Under the pieces are notes generated by a model, which was given only the letters and a program-made list of their open reading frames with translations, had not been told where the DNA came from and did not search any database. Position numbers and translations under genes: made by a program. A stretch of DNA of 64,000 nt from an uncultured Desulfobulbaceae bacterium. Lineage in GTDB: Bacteria > Desulfobacterota > Desulfobulbia > Desulfobulbales > BM004. The DNA lies in NCBI GenBank assembly GCA_947259115.1, contig CAMYKS010000021.1:1-64000 (forward strand), given 5' to 3'. Shown here piece after piece: positions 8,523 to 17,516 of this stretch; position 1 is the stretch's first letter; each line of letters starts with the position of its first letter.

Positions 8523-8621
8523 ATTTGACCCGCTCCCCATCTTTCATGTAACATGGCATAAAGGACAAAAAATCTTATTCAGTTACAAAATTATCCTCAA
8601 CTACACTCTTCCGGAGGGGCC

Positions 8622-9737
8622 ATGAACTCTTTATTTGACCAGACAATGATTAACGGCATGATACTGAAAAACCGCCTTGTGCGCTCGGCAACCTGGGAAG
8701 GAATGTGCGATGCCAGCGGCAGACCAGGCCCGAAACTCATATCCTGTTATCGTACTCTCGCCCGTGGCGGAGTGGGGCTTATCATAACCGGTTATGCCTT
8801 TATCAGTCCTGAGGGCAAACAGTTACCCGGCAAGATGGGGATTCATACGGACGATTTTGCAGATGTCATGGTAGATATGACTCGGGCTGTTCATGATGAG
8901 GGAGGTAAGATATGTGTCCAGCTTGTACACGCGGGCGGCCAGACGGATGCCGGCAATGCAGGCAGACAGCCCATTGCCCCTTCAGCGATAAAAATCGACC
9001 AGTACCCTGAAGTACCGGCTGCAATGACCGGAGAGGATATTTCCAGGATTGTAACTGCTTTTGGTGATGGGGCACGCCGCGCCAAAGATTGGGGTTTTGA
9101 TGCTGTTCAACTCCATGGCGCCCATGGCTACCTGATTAACCAGTTTCTCTCTCCATTGGCTAACATCCGGCAGGATGAGTATGGCGGTTCCATTGAAAAA
9201 AGGTACCGCTTTCTCCATGAAGTATATCAAGCTGTCCGGACTGCTGTGGGCCCCGGCTTTCCTGTCATGATTAAATTAAACGGTTCGGACAACCTAGCGG
9301 GCGGCCTCAGCATCGAAGATGCCCTTTATGCAGCAAAATCCCTTGATAAGGAGGGCATCGACTGTATTGAGGTAAGCGGCGGCACCCCTGCTTCCGGCAA
9401 CCGAAGCCCTGCCAGGATGAAAATCAATTCGCCTGATAAAGAGGCCTATAATCTTTCTCTTGCCAGGCAGATCAGTACAGCGGTCAACTGTCCCATCATG
9501 GTGGTGGGTGGATTCAGAAGCTTTGAAATTGCTGGGAAAACAGTGCGGGAATCAGCAGATTATGTTTCCATGGCACGCCCCCTTATCCGGGAGCCCGACC
9601 TGGCAAAGCGATGGCAGAAAGATGACAGGTCTCCAGCCCGCTGCATCTCCTGCAACAGCTGTTTCAAGCCGGGCCTGAAGGAGGGAGGCATTTATTGTGT
9701 GGTGGAAAAAAAGGAGCAGGAAAAAAAGGCCGTATAA
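8622..9737 (+). CDS. Old-yellow-enzyme-type NADH:flavin oxidoreductase
   Basis: 371 residues forming an FMN-binding TIM barrel: MNSLFDQTMINGMILKNRLV at the N-terminus, QLVHAGGQ, the catalytic/binding motif QLHGAHGYLINQFLSP followed by DEYGGSIEKRYRF, and a late VGGFRS phosphate-binding loop. The C-terminus has three cysteines (CISCNSCFKPG), as in the single-domain members related to enoate/2,4-dienoyl-CoA reductases, but the iron-sulfur and NADH-binding second half of the long enzymes is absent. A ribosome site (GGAGGGGCC) precedes the ATG. The substrate is unknown. Confidence 0.92.
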   Translation: MNSLFDQTMINGMILKNRLVRSATWEGMCDASGRPGPKLISCYRTLARGGVGLIITGYAFISPEGKQLPGKMGIHTDDFADVMVDMTRAVHDEGGKICVQLVHAGGQTDAGNAGRQPIAPSAIKIDQYPEVPAAMTGEDISRIVTAFGDGARRAKDWGFDAVQLHGAHGYLINQFLSPLANIRQDEYGGSIEKRYRFLHEVYQAVRTAVGPGFPVMIKLNGSDNLAGGLSIEDALYAAKSLDKEGIDCIEVSGGTPASGNRSPARMKINSPDKEAYNLSLARQISTAVNCPIMVVGGFRSFEIAGKTVRESADYVSMARPLIREPDLAKRWQKDDRSPARCISCNSCFKPGLKEGGIYCVVEKKEQEKKAV

Positions 9738-9749
9738 TCAGGATCAGGT

Positions 9750-9793
9750 AAAAGCCCGCCTTTGCCGTCATCCTGACAAAGGCGGGCTTTTTA
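9750..9793. terminator. Bidirectional intrinsic terminator
   Basis: AAAAGCCCGCCTTTG and its complement CAAAGGCGGGCTTTT form a GC-rich stem between convergent genes, with A-run and T-run on either side. Confidence 0.9.
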
Positions 9794-10822
9794 TCAGAAT
9801 GTGTATTGCAGCCCGACAATCCATGTAAAATCGTCCTTTTTGATGTCCTGTGCGGGGTTGGAATTGTTCAGCCATATATTACTGAACCTGAGTGACCAGT
9901 TGGCTCCAACGGCAGTGATGAGCGAAGCATCGTTGCGCAGGGTATATTCGCCTGTATCTTCCAGGTTGGGGTAAATAACGAACTGGTCCGTAAAAATGAC
10001 CCGGTCGAAAAGCTTGTAGAGAAAATTAATACCAAATCGCGCCGCAGCCCAGCTATCGTCTTTGCCCTCATCCCTGTCCTCGTTGATATACGAGACACCG
10101 GCTTCCAGGCCGAGAGACCTGTTCTCCTCATCCCATATCTGGTAGCCGACACCGGGCCCCACCGATGTACGGAAATTTATATCCTGAAAATCATCGGCAA
10201 GCATATCGACATTCAGATACAGGTACCACTTGGGACTGAGAAAATAATCATACTTCAGCTGTCCGTATGTGTTTTCAGCTGTTTTCGTCCCATCATCCTC
10301 GGACCTGTTGTAAAGAAAATTAATGAGAAAACGGTCATTTTCCGTTCTACGTTGAGCCAGGGCCCCGACAGAAGCAGACATGTTGTCTGAGTTGCCGTCC
10401 TGCCAGCTCCCGCCTACACTGACATTTCCTTTCCAGGTTGCCGGCTCCTTGGGAGGCGGATTAAGGGCCGCTATATTTTCAAGACGCACTGCCACAGCCT
10501 CCCTTTTGGGGCCAGCTCCAACCGCAACCTGTCCGCTGGCGTCAGTCGATATTTTCCCTTTCAGCACCTCACCATCGGTTAGATGAAGTTCCACCGGCTC
10601 AGAGCTGCTCACCTGCCGCACAGCTTCAAAGTTTAGCTTAATGGGCTCTGAATAACTGGTTTCCAGGGTCAGGATTCCATCCCTGACCTCAAGTATTTCA
10701 CCACTAAACCTGTCACCGTTTTCAAGAATCACTTCATCAGCCAAAGCCTGCCCGCTAAAGAAGAAAAACAACAGCGCGACATGGCACATACTCCAAAATG
10801 GAGTCAATACCCTCTTTTTCAT
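9794..10822 (-). CDS. DUF481-type outer-membrane beta-barrel protein
   Basis: 342 residues from MKKRVLTPFW (GGGGAGAAGAGGAA upstream); the longer frame to 10954 runs through a terminator hairpin and is rejected. Signal peptide about 1-29, cleaved after QALA. An N-terminal small-domain region (LENGDRFSGEIL, LTDGEVLKGKIS repeats) precedes a barrel of alternating strands (WKGNVSVGGSWQDGNSDN, LQYTF at the end) with the C-terminal phenylalanine typical of outer-membrane proteins. DUF481 proteins are salt-induced outer-membrane proteins of unknown function. Confidence 0.85.
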   Translation of the reverse strand: MKKRVLTPFWSMCHVALLFFFFSGQALADEVILENGDRFSGEILEVRDGILTLETSYSEPIKLNFEAVRQVSSSEPVELHLTDGEVLKGKISTDASGQVAVGAGPKREAVAVRLENIAALNPPPKEPATWKGNVSVGGSWQDGNSDNMSASVGALAQRRTENDRFLINFLYNRSEDDGTKTAENTYGQLKYDYFLSPKWYLYLNVDMLADDFQDINFRTSVGPGVGYQIWDEENRSLGLEAGVSYINEDRDEGKDDSWAAARFGINFLYKLFDRVIFTDQFVIYPNLEDTGEYTLRNDASLITAVGANWSLRFSNIWLNNSNPAQDIKKDDFTWIVGLQYTF

Positions 10823-10934
10823 TTCCTCTTCTCCCCATAGTCTAAGTTCAATGTATGTCTTTACTCTGCAGTAAAAAAACAGTAAGCGGGCACCATAATA
10901 TTCCTCTACTGATTTGTGCAATGGGTTTTTCAGA

Positions 10935-10970
10935 AAAAAAAACGCAGATGACATAAAATGTCACCTGCGG
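10935..10970 (-). terminator. Intrinsic terminator of the minus-strand 49-residue gene
   Basis: Read on the minus strand, CGCAGGTGACAT, a TTT loop and ATGTCATCTGCG are followed by a run of nine T. The stem contains TGACA-N5-TGTCA (10949-10963), the half-site pattern also found at 8204 and 8237. Confidence 0.75.
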
Positions 10971-11022
10971 TAAAAGATGGGGGATATAAAAAAATGACTA
11001 TAAATTTAATATTTGCAGCAGA

Positions 11023-11172
11023 TTAACAGATAAAACGGATAAGCAATGAAGTTGCCACCCATACGGACCATAGGACAAAACCTCCAATTACTGTACCATT
11101 GCAGATATCTACCATATTCATTTGCGCCACGCGGCTTTTGCCGTAATCATTTTCCATTCTGTTTTTTTGCAT
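11023..11172 (-). CDS. 49-residue single-TM small protein, paralogue of 7992-8141
   Basis: Found by translating the minus strand between the DUF481 and M48 genes. A ribosome site (AGAGGTG, six bases before ATG), a polar N-terminal half (QKNRMENDYGKSRVAQ) and one membrane helix ending WSVWVATSLLIRFIC. Length is identical to the gene at 7992, and the tail matches at W-V-x-T-S-L-L-I. It has its own near-perfect sigma-54 promoter and an intrinsic terminator, so it is a complete monocistronic unit. Function unknown. Confidence 0.6.
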   Translation of the reverse strand: MQKNRMENDYGKSRVAQMNMVDICNGTVIGGFVLWSVWVATSLLIRFIC

Positions 11173-11269
11173 TACAACACCTCTATTTTAATAATTTTTC
11201 GCAGTAGAAAACGTTTATTTCCATAAATTATGCCAAGCCCGATCAACAGCATTCTCGCTCTAAATTAAA

Positions 11270-11286
11270 TGCAATGCATGTGCCAC
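11270..11286 (-). promoter_or_regulatory. Near-perfect sigma-54 promoter
   Basis: On the minus strand TGGCACATGCATTGCAT: TGGCAC and TTGCAT as in the textbook -24/-12 consensus, GG and GC 12 bases apart. It lies about 100 bases before the 49-residue gene. Confidence 0.8.
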
Positions 11287-11338
11287 ATTTGAAGAAGAAG
11301 CAGGATTTAAAATGTTACTGTGAAAGTTGGTGGAAAAT

Positions 11339-13324
11339 CTATTGCGTCTGATTGGGAGAAGAAGAGAGGGTACTGCGTAATTGAAAACCTGTACAGATCT
11401 TTACCCATGGAGGTAACGGGATATCCAGGGCATAAACCAGTAAGCGGAAAAATTCAGCCTCTTTCATAGTTATCTGCCTGTCATGGACAAGGCATTGAAA
11501 ACAGGCGGCGATCAGTGACTGCTTGACCTGCAGGCTGAGTTGGGCCAAGCTGTCTAAAACAGTATCGAGCTTAATTCCTTTGTATTCCTTCTTTGTCTGA
11601 TAATGCAATGAGGCTCCCTGGGCTTCAAAGATTGCGGCAGCGCCTGCAAAAGCCCGGGCTGCTTCGTCACCTTCATGGCCGATGTCCGCAAGCAGAGACA
11701 GAATAGAAGAAATCTTCGGCGCCACTTCCTGAATGGCATCAATTTCCTTCACCGAACGCTGCGGTGTCACAAAACTTTTTTCCAGCCGCCTGATAATAAC
11801 GTGCTGCAGAGTAAATTCGAACAAACTGCGCCTGGAATCACTCCTGACAAGACTGTTGACATTTTCCTCAAACCTCCTGAACTGCTCCAGGGACAAGGAA
11901 CGTAAAGACGGCATGGTCAGGTCCATGAGTGGCAGGCGCGCCTCTTCATCCAGGGTCAAAATGAACGGATAAATTTTCTCAGTTGCCTCAAACACCGCAT
12001 GATCTGCAGTAAATTGAAGTTCCTCCAGTTGGCGTGCATGGACATCTTCATCCTTGTCGAGCAAAAGCCCGTAAATTACAGCACGGGCACCAAAGGGATC
12101 ACTTGCAGCTTCTCGAACCTCCGGGGGCAGGGAATCCAGTAGCCTGCGGGCATACTTCATATGTTCCCGGACCGGAGTGCCGATATCCCTGGTAATATTT
12201 TTGGGATCAGCTGCCAGAACTGCCAAGGCAATCATTGCGGCCCCCCGTGGAATTTTGTCCAGCGGCTCCTTTTCTCGTGCTGCAGTTTTCTCTTCAGCCG
12301 GCACTGCAGTCTGCTTTACGATAACCTCAGGGAATTTACCGTCAAAGGTTGGATCCAGCCGCATGATTCGCGCTGCAAGAGGAGGATGGGTTGAAAAAGC
12401 CCCGATCCAGCTGGCCTTAAGACCGTTGCTGAAAAACATATGGCTTATTTCCTCAGCCTTGACATGTTTAACCAAAGAACCCGCTGCCAGGCCGCCGATT
12501 TTTTTCAGTGCGCCGGCCAAGCCTTCTGGATTACGGGTAAACTGCACTGCTGAGGCATCGGCAAGATATTCACGCTGCCTTGATACACCGCTTTTTATGA
12601 GCTTGCCGAACAGGACACCGATATAACCAAGAATTAACAGAATCAGACCGAAAATAGCAGCGCCACCGCTGTTCTTGCTGTCCCGGCTTCGGCTGGAGCC
12701 CCGCAGGATCGACCTGCCGATCAGGGCAATCAGCAGGATGCCGTGCAAAAATCCCACAAGCTTGAGATCCAGCCACATATCACCGTTTAGTATATGGCTG
12801 AATTCATGGGCCACTACCCCTTGCAACTCATCCCGGTTCAGGGTTTCAAGCGTACCTTTGGTAACCCCGATCACGGCATCATCAGCAGTAAAGCCTGCAG
12901 CAAAGGCATTGATACCCTTCTCCTTCTCCATAAGGTAGACAGGAGGTACCGACACACCCGAGGCAATGGCCATTTCCTCAACAATATGCAACAACCGCTT
13001 TTCAAGAAAATCATCACTGCTTGCCGGTATGAGCTTCCCACCAAGCATTTCCGCCACCCGTGCCCCGCCGGACCGGAGTGCGGCAATTTTATAGAGTGAG
13101 CCACCGAGAACAACGATAAGAGTAATGCTTACCACAGAAACAAAAAGATCCGGATTCCAGAGGTAGCTGGGAGTAAACTGGCCTGTCCTGCTTTGTTGAG
13201 AGACATATAAAAAGGTGATTGCCAGATAGATGGCAGCAATGACGAGAATTACAGCCAGGGCGAAATACAGAAGCAACAGGCTGGTTTTCCTTCGCGCGGC
13301 ATCTTGTCTGGCAAAAAAATCCAT
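11339..13324 (-). CDS. M48 family membrane metalloprotease (HtpX-like), long form
   Basis: 661 residues. Two N-terminal TM helices (about 15-42 and 60-83), then the catalytic zinc motif HEFSH at 173-177 in VVAHEFSHILNGD, a hydrophobic pair (about 185-240) and the third zinc ligand region EYLADASAVQFTRNPEGLA. HtpX-type proteases degrade misfolded membrane proteins. About 330 extra C-terminal residues of helical, charged sequence without a known motif make it more than twice the length of HtpX. It follows lemA by 25 bases, a pairing common in bacteria. Confidence 0.9.
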   Translation of the reverse strand: MDFFARQDAARRKTSLLLLYFALAVILVIAAIYLAITFLYVSQQSRTGQFTPSYLWNPDLFVSVVSITLIVVLGGSLYKIAALRSGGARVAEMLGGKLIPASSDDFLEKRLLHIVEEMAIASGVSVPPVYLMEKEKGINAFAAGFTADDAVIGVTKGTLETLNRDELQGVVAHEFSHILNGDMWLDLKLVGFLHGILLIALIGRSILRGSSRSRDSKNSGGAAIFGLILLILGYIGVLFGKLIKSGVSRQREYLADASAVQFTRNPEGLAGALKKIGGLAAGSLVKHVKAEEISHMFFSNGLKASWIGAFSTHPPLAARIMRLDPTFDGKFPEVIVKQTAVPAEEKTAAREKEPLDKIPRGAAMIALAVLAADPKNITRDIGTPVREHMKYARRLLDSLPPEVREAASDPFGARAVIYGLLLDKDEDVHARQLEELQFTADHAVFEATEKIYPFILTLDEEARLPLMDLTMPSLRSLSLEQFRRFEENVNSLVRSDSRRSLFEFTLQHVIIRRLEKSFVTPQRSVKEIDAIQEVAPKISSILSLLADIGHEGDEAARAFAGAAAIFEAQGASLHYQTKKEYKGIKLDTVLDSLAQLSLQVKQSLIAACFQCLVHDRQITMKEAEFFRLLVYALDIPLPPWVKICTGFQLRSTLSSSPNQTQ

Positions 13325-13349
13325 GGCTTATGAAACAAGCTGCAGGTAA

Positions 13350-13949
13350 TTAAAAAGACACCTTGGGAGCCTCTTTTTCCGCCTCAACCTCTATTTCAAA
13401 AAGTTGTGCCTCCTGAAAAGCAAACATATTGGCAACTATATTGTTGGGAAAAAGCTCCCGGGCAGTATTGTATGCCATTACAGCATCGTTGAATGCCTGC
13501 CTGGCAAAAGACACCTTGTTTTCTGTGGTAGTCAGCTCTTCACTCAGTTGCATCATGTTCTGATTGGCCTTCAAATCCGGGTAGGCTTCCGCCAGGGCAA
13601 ACAGACGACCAAGGGTACCGGACAATGCACTTTCCGCTCCGATCAATCCCTGCATATTTTCAGTATTGCCCGGATCTGCAGAAGCCTTTTCCATGGCATT
13701 TGAAGCCATGTTCCTTGCCTTGATCACTGCCTCAAGGGCCTCACGTTCATGCTTCATGTACCCCTTCGCGGTTTCAACCAGGTTAGGAATCAGGTCATAA
13801 CGGCGCTTCAGCTGCACATCAATCTGGGCAAAGGCATTCTTGAATCGATTCTTCAACTGGATCAGTTTATTGTAGATGGCGACGAAAAAAAGAATACCGA
13901 ATACAAAAATAGCACAAATCACGAGCATTACTACAGTTCCTGTTCCCAT
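13350..13949 (-). CDS. LemA family membrane protein
   Basis: 199 residues with an N-terminal TM helix (about 6-27) followed by the conserved LemA segment: QLKNRFKNAFAQIDVQL, RRYDLIPNLVETAKGYM and AYPDLKANQNMMQL. LemA proteins form helical bundles facing the periplasm or cytoplasm, of unsettled function, and commonly occur with M48 proteases as here. Ribosome site AGGAGGGG lies just upstream. A weak sigma-54-like sequence sits directly before it. Confidence 0.93.
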   Translation of the reverse strand: MGTGTVVMLVICAIFVFGILFFVAIYNKLIQLKNRFKNAFAQIDVQLKRRYDLIPNLVETAKGYMKHEREALEAVIKARNMASNAMEKASADPGNTENMQGLIGAESALSGTLGRLFALAEAYPDLKANQNMMQLSEELTTTENKVSFARQAFNDAVMAYNTARELFPNNIVANMFAFQEAQLFEIEVEAEKEAPKVSF

Positions 13950-13978
13950 TTACCCCTCCTGGATTAAAAATAAAAAAT

Positions 13979-13994
13979 TGCAAGTCATCAACCC
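13979..13994 (-). promoter_or_regulatory. Possible sigma-54-type promoter for lemA-M48
   Basis: On the minus strand GGTTGATGACTTGCAA with GG and GC 12 bases apart and a good CTTGCA; the -24 element lacks GGCA. It may be fortuitous. Confidence 0.3.
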
Positions 13995-14050
13995 TTGTTT
14001 TCAATCACGAACCTTAATCATAAAATCCTATTACAAATCGAATGCCGGAG

Positions 14051-14371
14051 CTAATCGCAGACAAGCTCAGACCCTTTGGGCAGGGAGCTCAAGCAGGCAA
14101 TCACCTTGTTCTGTTCATCCTGCGTTAAATCTGCGCCCTGCTTTATCATAAAATTTATGGATTTTTTCCACTTGCCAACACTCTTTGTGCCCAGGGCGTC
14201 ACAAATTCTTGTCTTATAGTGGCATCGTACACATTTTGCATTAACAATGGAACTGCATACTGCATCCGGAGGGACTTCCCCTATTTCAGCTGTCCCATTG
14301 CAGGCAGCAACAGCTAGAAAAACTGTCGCTGCCACGAATATATACACAGCAGTTTTCATAACAGTACTCAT
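14051..14371 (-). CDS. Small monoheme c-type lipoprotein
   Basis: 106 residues from the ATG at 14371 (AGGGAGAAATATA upstream). A lipoprotein-type signal ends at FLAVAAC|NG. The mature part contains one heme c motif, CVRCHYKTR, and a C-terminal helix with CLSSL; several other cysteines are present (VCSSIVNAKC, ICDALG, LVCD). The pattern resembles small periplasmic cytochromes with one c-type heme and a methionine-free distal side; two outer cysteines may form a disulfide. An electron-carrier role is inferred. Confidence 0.7.
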   Translation of the reverse strand: MSTVMKTAVYIFVAATVFLAVAACNGTAEIGEVPPDAVCSSIVNAKCVRCHYKTRICDALGTKSVGKWKKSINFMIKQGADLTQDEQNKVIACLSSLPKGSELVCD

Positions 14372-14533
14372 TATATTTCTCCCTGATCTTAATAGTATAT
14401 AACAAAATTTTGCAGGCTCATTTGCCAAATTATGTTTCTTATTACCATATTATGACGGCATTTTGCACTCTCAGAAATATTTTGTTTTCTGTAGAACACT
14501 CACCCCGTTGATCAAGGCAGTAATCCTGTAATC

Positions 14534-14549
14534 TGGCCTATAAATTGCA
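14534..14549 (+). promoter_or_regulatory. Sigma-54-type promoter for the lipoprotein gene
   Basis: TGGCCTATAAATTGCA: GG at 14535 and GC at 14547, 12 bases apart, with TGGC and TTGCA matching the consensus. The start point would be near 14560. Confidence 0.5.
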
Positions 14550-14618
14550 ATAGAGTAAAGTAGGATAACCCATCCATTACTAAGGAAAAGGTTGTATTAA
14601 AATTGATTGGGGGATTCT

Positions 14619-15053
14619 ATGATGAAATGCATACATGCTTCTGTGCTGGGAACTTTTCTCTGCCTTTTGGTTTCAGGATGTGCCACTATCACCCAAGGCA
14701 CTTCAGAAACATACCTGGTGGTCAGTGAGCCTACCGGTGCAATGGTCAGGTTCTCTACCGGTGAAACCTGCCAGACCCCATGCGAAATAGAAAAAAAAAG
14801 GAATTCATCATTTTTTGTCAACATCTTTAAACAAGGCTACAGGACTCAGAAAATTGAGGTAAAAAATCGGTTGAGCAAGTCGGCTGCCTCTTCAGTAGCC
14901 GGCAATATCCTTATGGTTGGCAGTGTCGTATGGCTCAGCATCGACAACATGTCAGGCGCCATGAAAGAGTTGGCGCCAAACCCTTGTATAGTAGATCTGG
15001 AACCTGATGAAAAGCCATCCGGCATTAAAACAAACTCGGCAGCAGCATTATGA
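14619..15053 (+). CDS. PEGA-like lipoprotein
   Basis: 144 residues from the ATG at 14619 (GGGGG seven bases upstream). A lipobox LLVSGC gives a lipid-anchored protein. The segment VVSEPTGAMVRFSTGETCQTPCEIEKKR and FKQGYRTQKIEV is typical of PEGA-like beta domains that decorate envelope proteins; a second hydrophobic stretch (about 100-116) may be a TM helix. Monocistronic behind a sigma-54-type promoter. Function unknown. Confidence 0.7.
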   Translation: MMKCIHASVLGTFLCLLVSGCATITQGTSETYLVVSEPTGAMVRFSTGETCQTPCEIEKKRNSSFFVNIFKQGYRTQKIEVKNRLSKSAASSVAGNILMVGSVVWLSIDNMSGAMKELAPNPCIVDLEPDEKPSGIKTNSAAAL

Positions 15054-15157
15054 CGCATATCCGCCCGTGGACTTTTCTGCATGCCTGCCCTACTCTCCCA
15101 GTCATTAAATGCTTATAGTTCAATCATGCAAACAATGAGATTCAGGAGGAATAGACC

Positions 15158-16228
15158 ATGAAAAACTTTGTTTTAATGCTGGCAGGATTATTCGTATTTT
15201 TTATCTTTATCGCTCAGGCGGTATCAAACAATACTATTGCTATGGCAAAGGATAATGACAGGGTGGCAAAGGCCACCTTTGCCGGGGGCTGTTTCTGGTG
15301 CATGGAAAAACCGTTTGAACAGCTGGAGGGTGTACTGACTGTCACTTCAGGATATACCGGCGGCAGCAGTGAAAACCCGACCTATGAAAATTACGGCGCC
15401 GGCGGACATATTGAAGCAGTCGAAATTTCCTATTACCCCGACAAGGTACCCTATGAACAGCTGCTGGATATCTTCTGGCGCCAGATTGATCCCACCGATG
15501 CCGGCGGACAATTTGTCGACAGGGGAAAAGAATACGCCAGCGCTATTTATTACCATAATATTGAGCAGAAAAAAGCTGCTGAAATATCAAAAATGAACAT
15601 CGAAAAGGAAAAAGTTTTCAGCAAACCCATTGTCACCCCGATAATTGCGGCCACGGCTTTTTACAAGGCAGAGGATTACCATCAGGACTATTATAAAAAA
15701 AATCCTCTACGCTATAAACTCTACAGGTACGGCTCAGGCCGCGATCAATTCCTGGAAAAAACCTGGGATGAGAACAAAACTGGGCTCCCAAAGGATAAGA
15801 TGTCAAAAAGCGAACTGAAAGAAAAACTCACCCCGCTGCAATATGAAGTAACCCAAAATGAAGGCACTGAGCCGCCCTTTCAAAATGAATACTGGAACAA
15901 TATTAGTCCCGGCATTTATGTTGATATCGTATCCGGAGAACCACTGTTCAGTTCAACTGACAAATACAAGTCCGGTACCGGCTGGCCAAGTTTTTCCGCA
16001 ACCCTTGCTCCCCGGAACATTGTTGAGAAAAAGGACAGAAAGCTTTTCAGTGTCAGAACTGAAGTACGAAGCAGAGAAGGTGATTCCCACCTAGGCCATG
16101 TCTTTGATGACGGACCACCCCCGACAGGTCTGCGCTACTGCCTAAATTCAGCAGCTCTTAAATTCATAGCGGCTGAAGATCTTGAAAAAGAAGGCTATGG
16201 CCAATTTAAATATTTATTCGATAAATAA
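15158..16228 (+). CDS. msrAB: Secreted bifunctional methionine sulfoxide reductase MsrA-MsrB
   Basis: 356 residues. N-terminal signal/anchor (about 4-22) targets it to the periplasm. MsrA domain (about 36-190) with catalytic Cys45 in [13 protein letters not shown]; MsrB domain (about 220-350) with SGTGWPSF and catalytic Cys328 in [11 protein letters not shown]. The MsrB half lacks the paired CxxC zinc ligands seen in many members. It reduces both epimers of oxidised methionine in exported proteins. A strong ribosome site (AGGAGGAATAGACC) precedes the ATG; no partner reductase is adjacent. Confidence 0.96.
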   Translation: MKNFVLMLAGLFVFFIFIAQAVSNNTIAMAKDNDRVAKATFAGGCFWCMEKPFEQLEGVLTVTSGYTGGSSENPTYENYGAGGHIEAVEISYYPDKVPYEQLLDIFWRQIDPTDAGGQFVDRGKEYASAIYYHNIEQKKAAEISKMNIEKEKVFSKPIVTPIIAATAFYKAEDYHQDYYKKNPLRYKLYRYGSGRDQFLEKTWDENKTGLPKDKMSKSELKEKLTPLQYEVTQNEGTEPPFQNEYWNNISPGIYVDIVSGEPLFSSTDKYKSGTGWPSFSATLAPRNIVEKKDRKLFSVRTEVRSREGDSHLGHVFDDGPPPTGLRYCLNSAALKFIAAEDLEKEGYGQFKYLFDK

Positions 16229-16257
16229 CACCTGATACTATTGTTGGGCATTCTTTC

Positions 16258-16285
16258 TTGACACCGGGCTCAGGGTACTTATGGT
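16258..16285 (+). promoter_or_regulatory. Possible sigma-70 promoter
   Basis: TTGACA at 16258 and TATGGT at 16280, 16 bases apart, about 45 bases before the DsrE-like gene. Confidence 0.4.
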
Positions 16286-16331
16286 ACGCTAAGAAAATAA
16301 ATTTTCCGTCACTTTTACCAGGAGTTCTCAC

Positions 16332-16694
16332 ATGGCAGATAAACTGATCTTTGTTGTAACCTGCGCCGATGAAAAACCGGATAGGGCCACAATTCCCTTT
16401 GCCCTGGGAAATTCAGCATTGGCAATGGATGCAGAGGCTATAATAATCTTACAGTCAACAGGCGTTTTCCTGGGCAAGAAAGATTATGTCCGCCACATCC
16501 TCGCTACGGGCTTTCCCCCATTGCAGCAGCTCATGGAAATTTTCAAAGAAGAAGGAGGCAAACTATATGCCTGTGAGCCCTGCATACGGGCCCGAAATAT
16601 ATCCGCCGAAGATCTGCTGGACGGTATTGAAATAGTATCCGGACCCACTTTGGTCGACGGATACCTGGAAGCTAAAAACGTCGTGGTTTACTGA
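16332..16694 (+). CDS. DsrE/DsrF-like sulfur-relay fold protein
   Basis: 120 residues with the DsrE fold pattern: KLIFVVTCADEKPDRATIPFALGNSALAMD and AIIILQSTGVFLGKK, then KLYACEPCIRARNI with two cysteines at the position where sulfur-transfer members carry their active cysteine, and GPTLVDGYLEAKNVVVY at the end. Family members bind or transfer sulfur or serve as small oxidoreductase partners. The next gene starts 16 bases later, so the two are probably cotranscribed. Confidence 0.8.
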   Translation: MADKLIFVVTCADEKPDRATIPFALGNSALAMDAEAIIILQSTGVFLGKKDYVRHILATGFPPLQQLMEIFKEEGGKLYACEPCIRARNISAEDLLDGIEIVSGPTLVDGYLEAKNVVVY

Positions 16695-16709
16695 TACCGG
16701 GAAAAATAC

Positions 16710-17516
16710 ATGCAGATCAGGGTTCTTTCCTACAATATGCACAGGGCCATCGGTGTTGACCGGCTTTTCAGACCTGAAAGAATCGCCAGAATTATCAATC
16801 ATCACCAGGCTGACTTAGTACTTCTGCAGGAGGTTGACGTCGATGTGCCCCGTTCGAAAAACCTAGACCTGGCAAAAGTAATGGCTGAGGCCGCAGACTA
16901 CCCCCACTATGCTACCGGACTTAATGTCAAGCTGAAAAAGGGCAAATACGGCAATGCCACACTGAGCAAATTTCCTATCATAAATTCACGCAACATAAAC
17001 CTTACTGTTGGGAAACGTAAAGCCAGGGGCTGCCTGCATTCCACTATCGAGATCAATAATTCCTCTGATTTTTGCCAGCACATTGAAGTGTTTAACCTGC
17101 ACCTCGGCCTCTCTTCCCAGGAGAGAGTGCGCCAAGTCGGCCTTCTTATCAACTCAGAAGAATTTACCTCCCTGGCCCTTGATACACCCTGCCTGGTCGG
17201 GGGTGATTTAAATGACTGGAGGACGTTACTGGCTCCAATTTTTACCGATATCTTAAATTTCCAATGTGCCACCAACCACAGCAGCGGCTATCACAATCCT
17301 TACCTAACCTATCCCTCATTCTCTCCCACAGGAGGTCTTGACAAGATCTTTTTTCGGGGCCCCATGGAATTGATCAGGCGTAAACGCTGCTGGATGGGTA
17401 TAACCCGGCTGGCAAGCGACCACCTCCCCGTAATTGCAGAATTTGAACTGCAGGCAGCAGTTAAAAAAAGCAAGCAGGCGGAATCACAAAGCGAAAACAT
17501 TCATTTTTTAATATAA
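16710..17516 (+). CDS. Endonuclease/exonuclease/phosphatase-fold protein
   Basis: 268 residues of the EEP superfamily: RVLSYNMHRAIGVD at the start, LVLLQEVDVD (metal-binding Glu), NLHLGLSSQERVRQ, the catalytic GGDLNDW and the end SDHLPVIAEFEL. Such Mg-dependent phosphodiesterases act on nucleic acids, phospholipids or phosphoinositides. Without a signal peptide it is probably cytosolic. It closely follows the DsrE-like gene. Confidence 0.9.
   Translation: MQIRVLSYNMHRAIGVDRLFRPERIARIINHHQADLVLLQEVDVDVPRSKNLDLAKVMAEAADYPHYATGLNVKLKKGKYGNATLSKFPIINSRNINLTVGKRKARGCLHSTIEINNSSDFCQHIEVFNLHLGLSSQERVRQVGLLINSEEFTSLALDTPCLVGGDLNDWRTLLAPIFTDILNFQCATNHSSGYHNPYLTYPSFSPTGGLDKIFFRGPMELIRRKRCWMGITRLASDHLPVIAEFELQAAVKKSKQAESQSENIHFLI

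Larger units (their letters stand above)
8142..8621. other. Intergenic region packed with palindromes, repeat and MITE-like element
   Basis: About 480 bases without a gene. In order: hairpin after the small gene, 35-bp palindrome and second half-site copy, dispersed repeat, 167-bp MITE-like element, sigma-54-type promoter of the next gene. Confidence 0.7.

Noticed and set aside
10822..10954. N-terminal extension of the DUF481 gene to 10954
   Set aside because: It runs through a terminator hairpin with a nine-base T-run; the ATG at 10822 has a ribosome site and a proper signal peptide.
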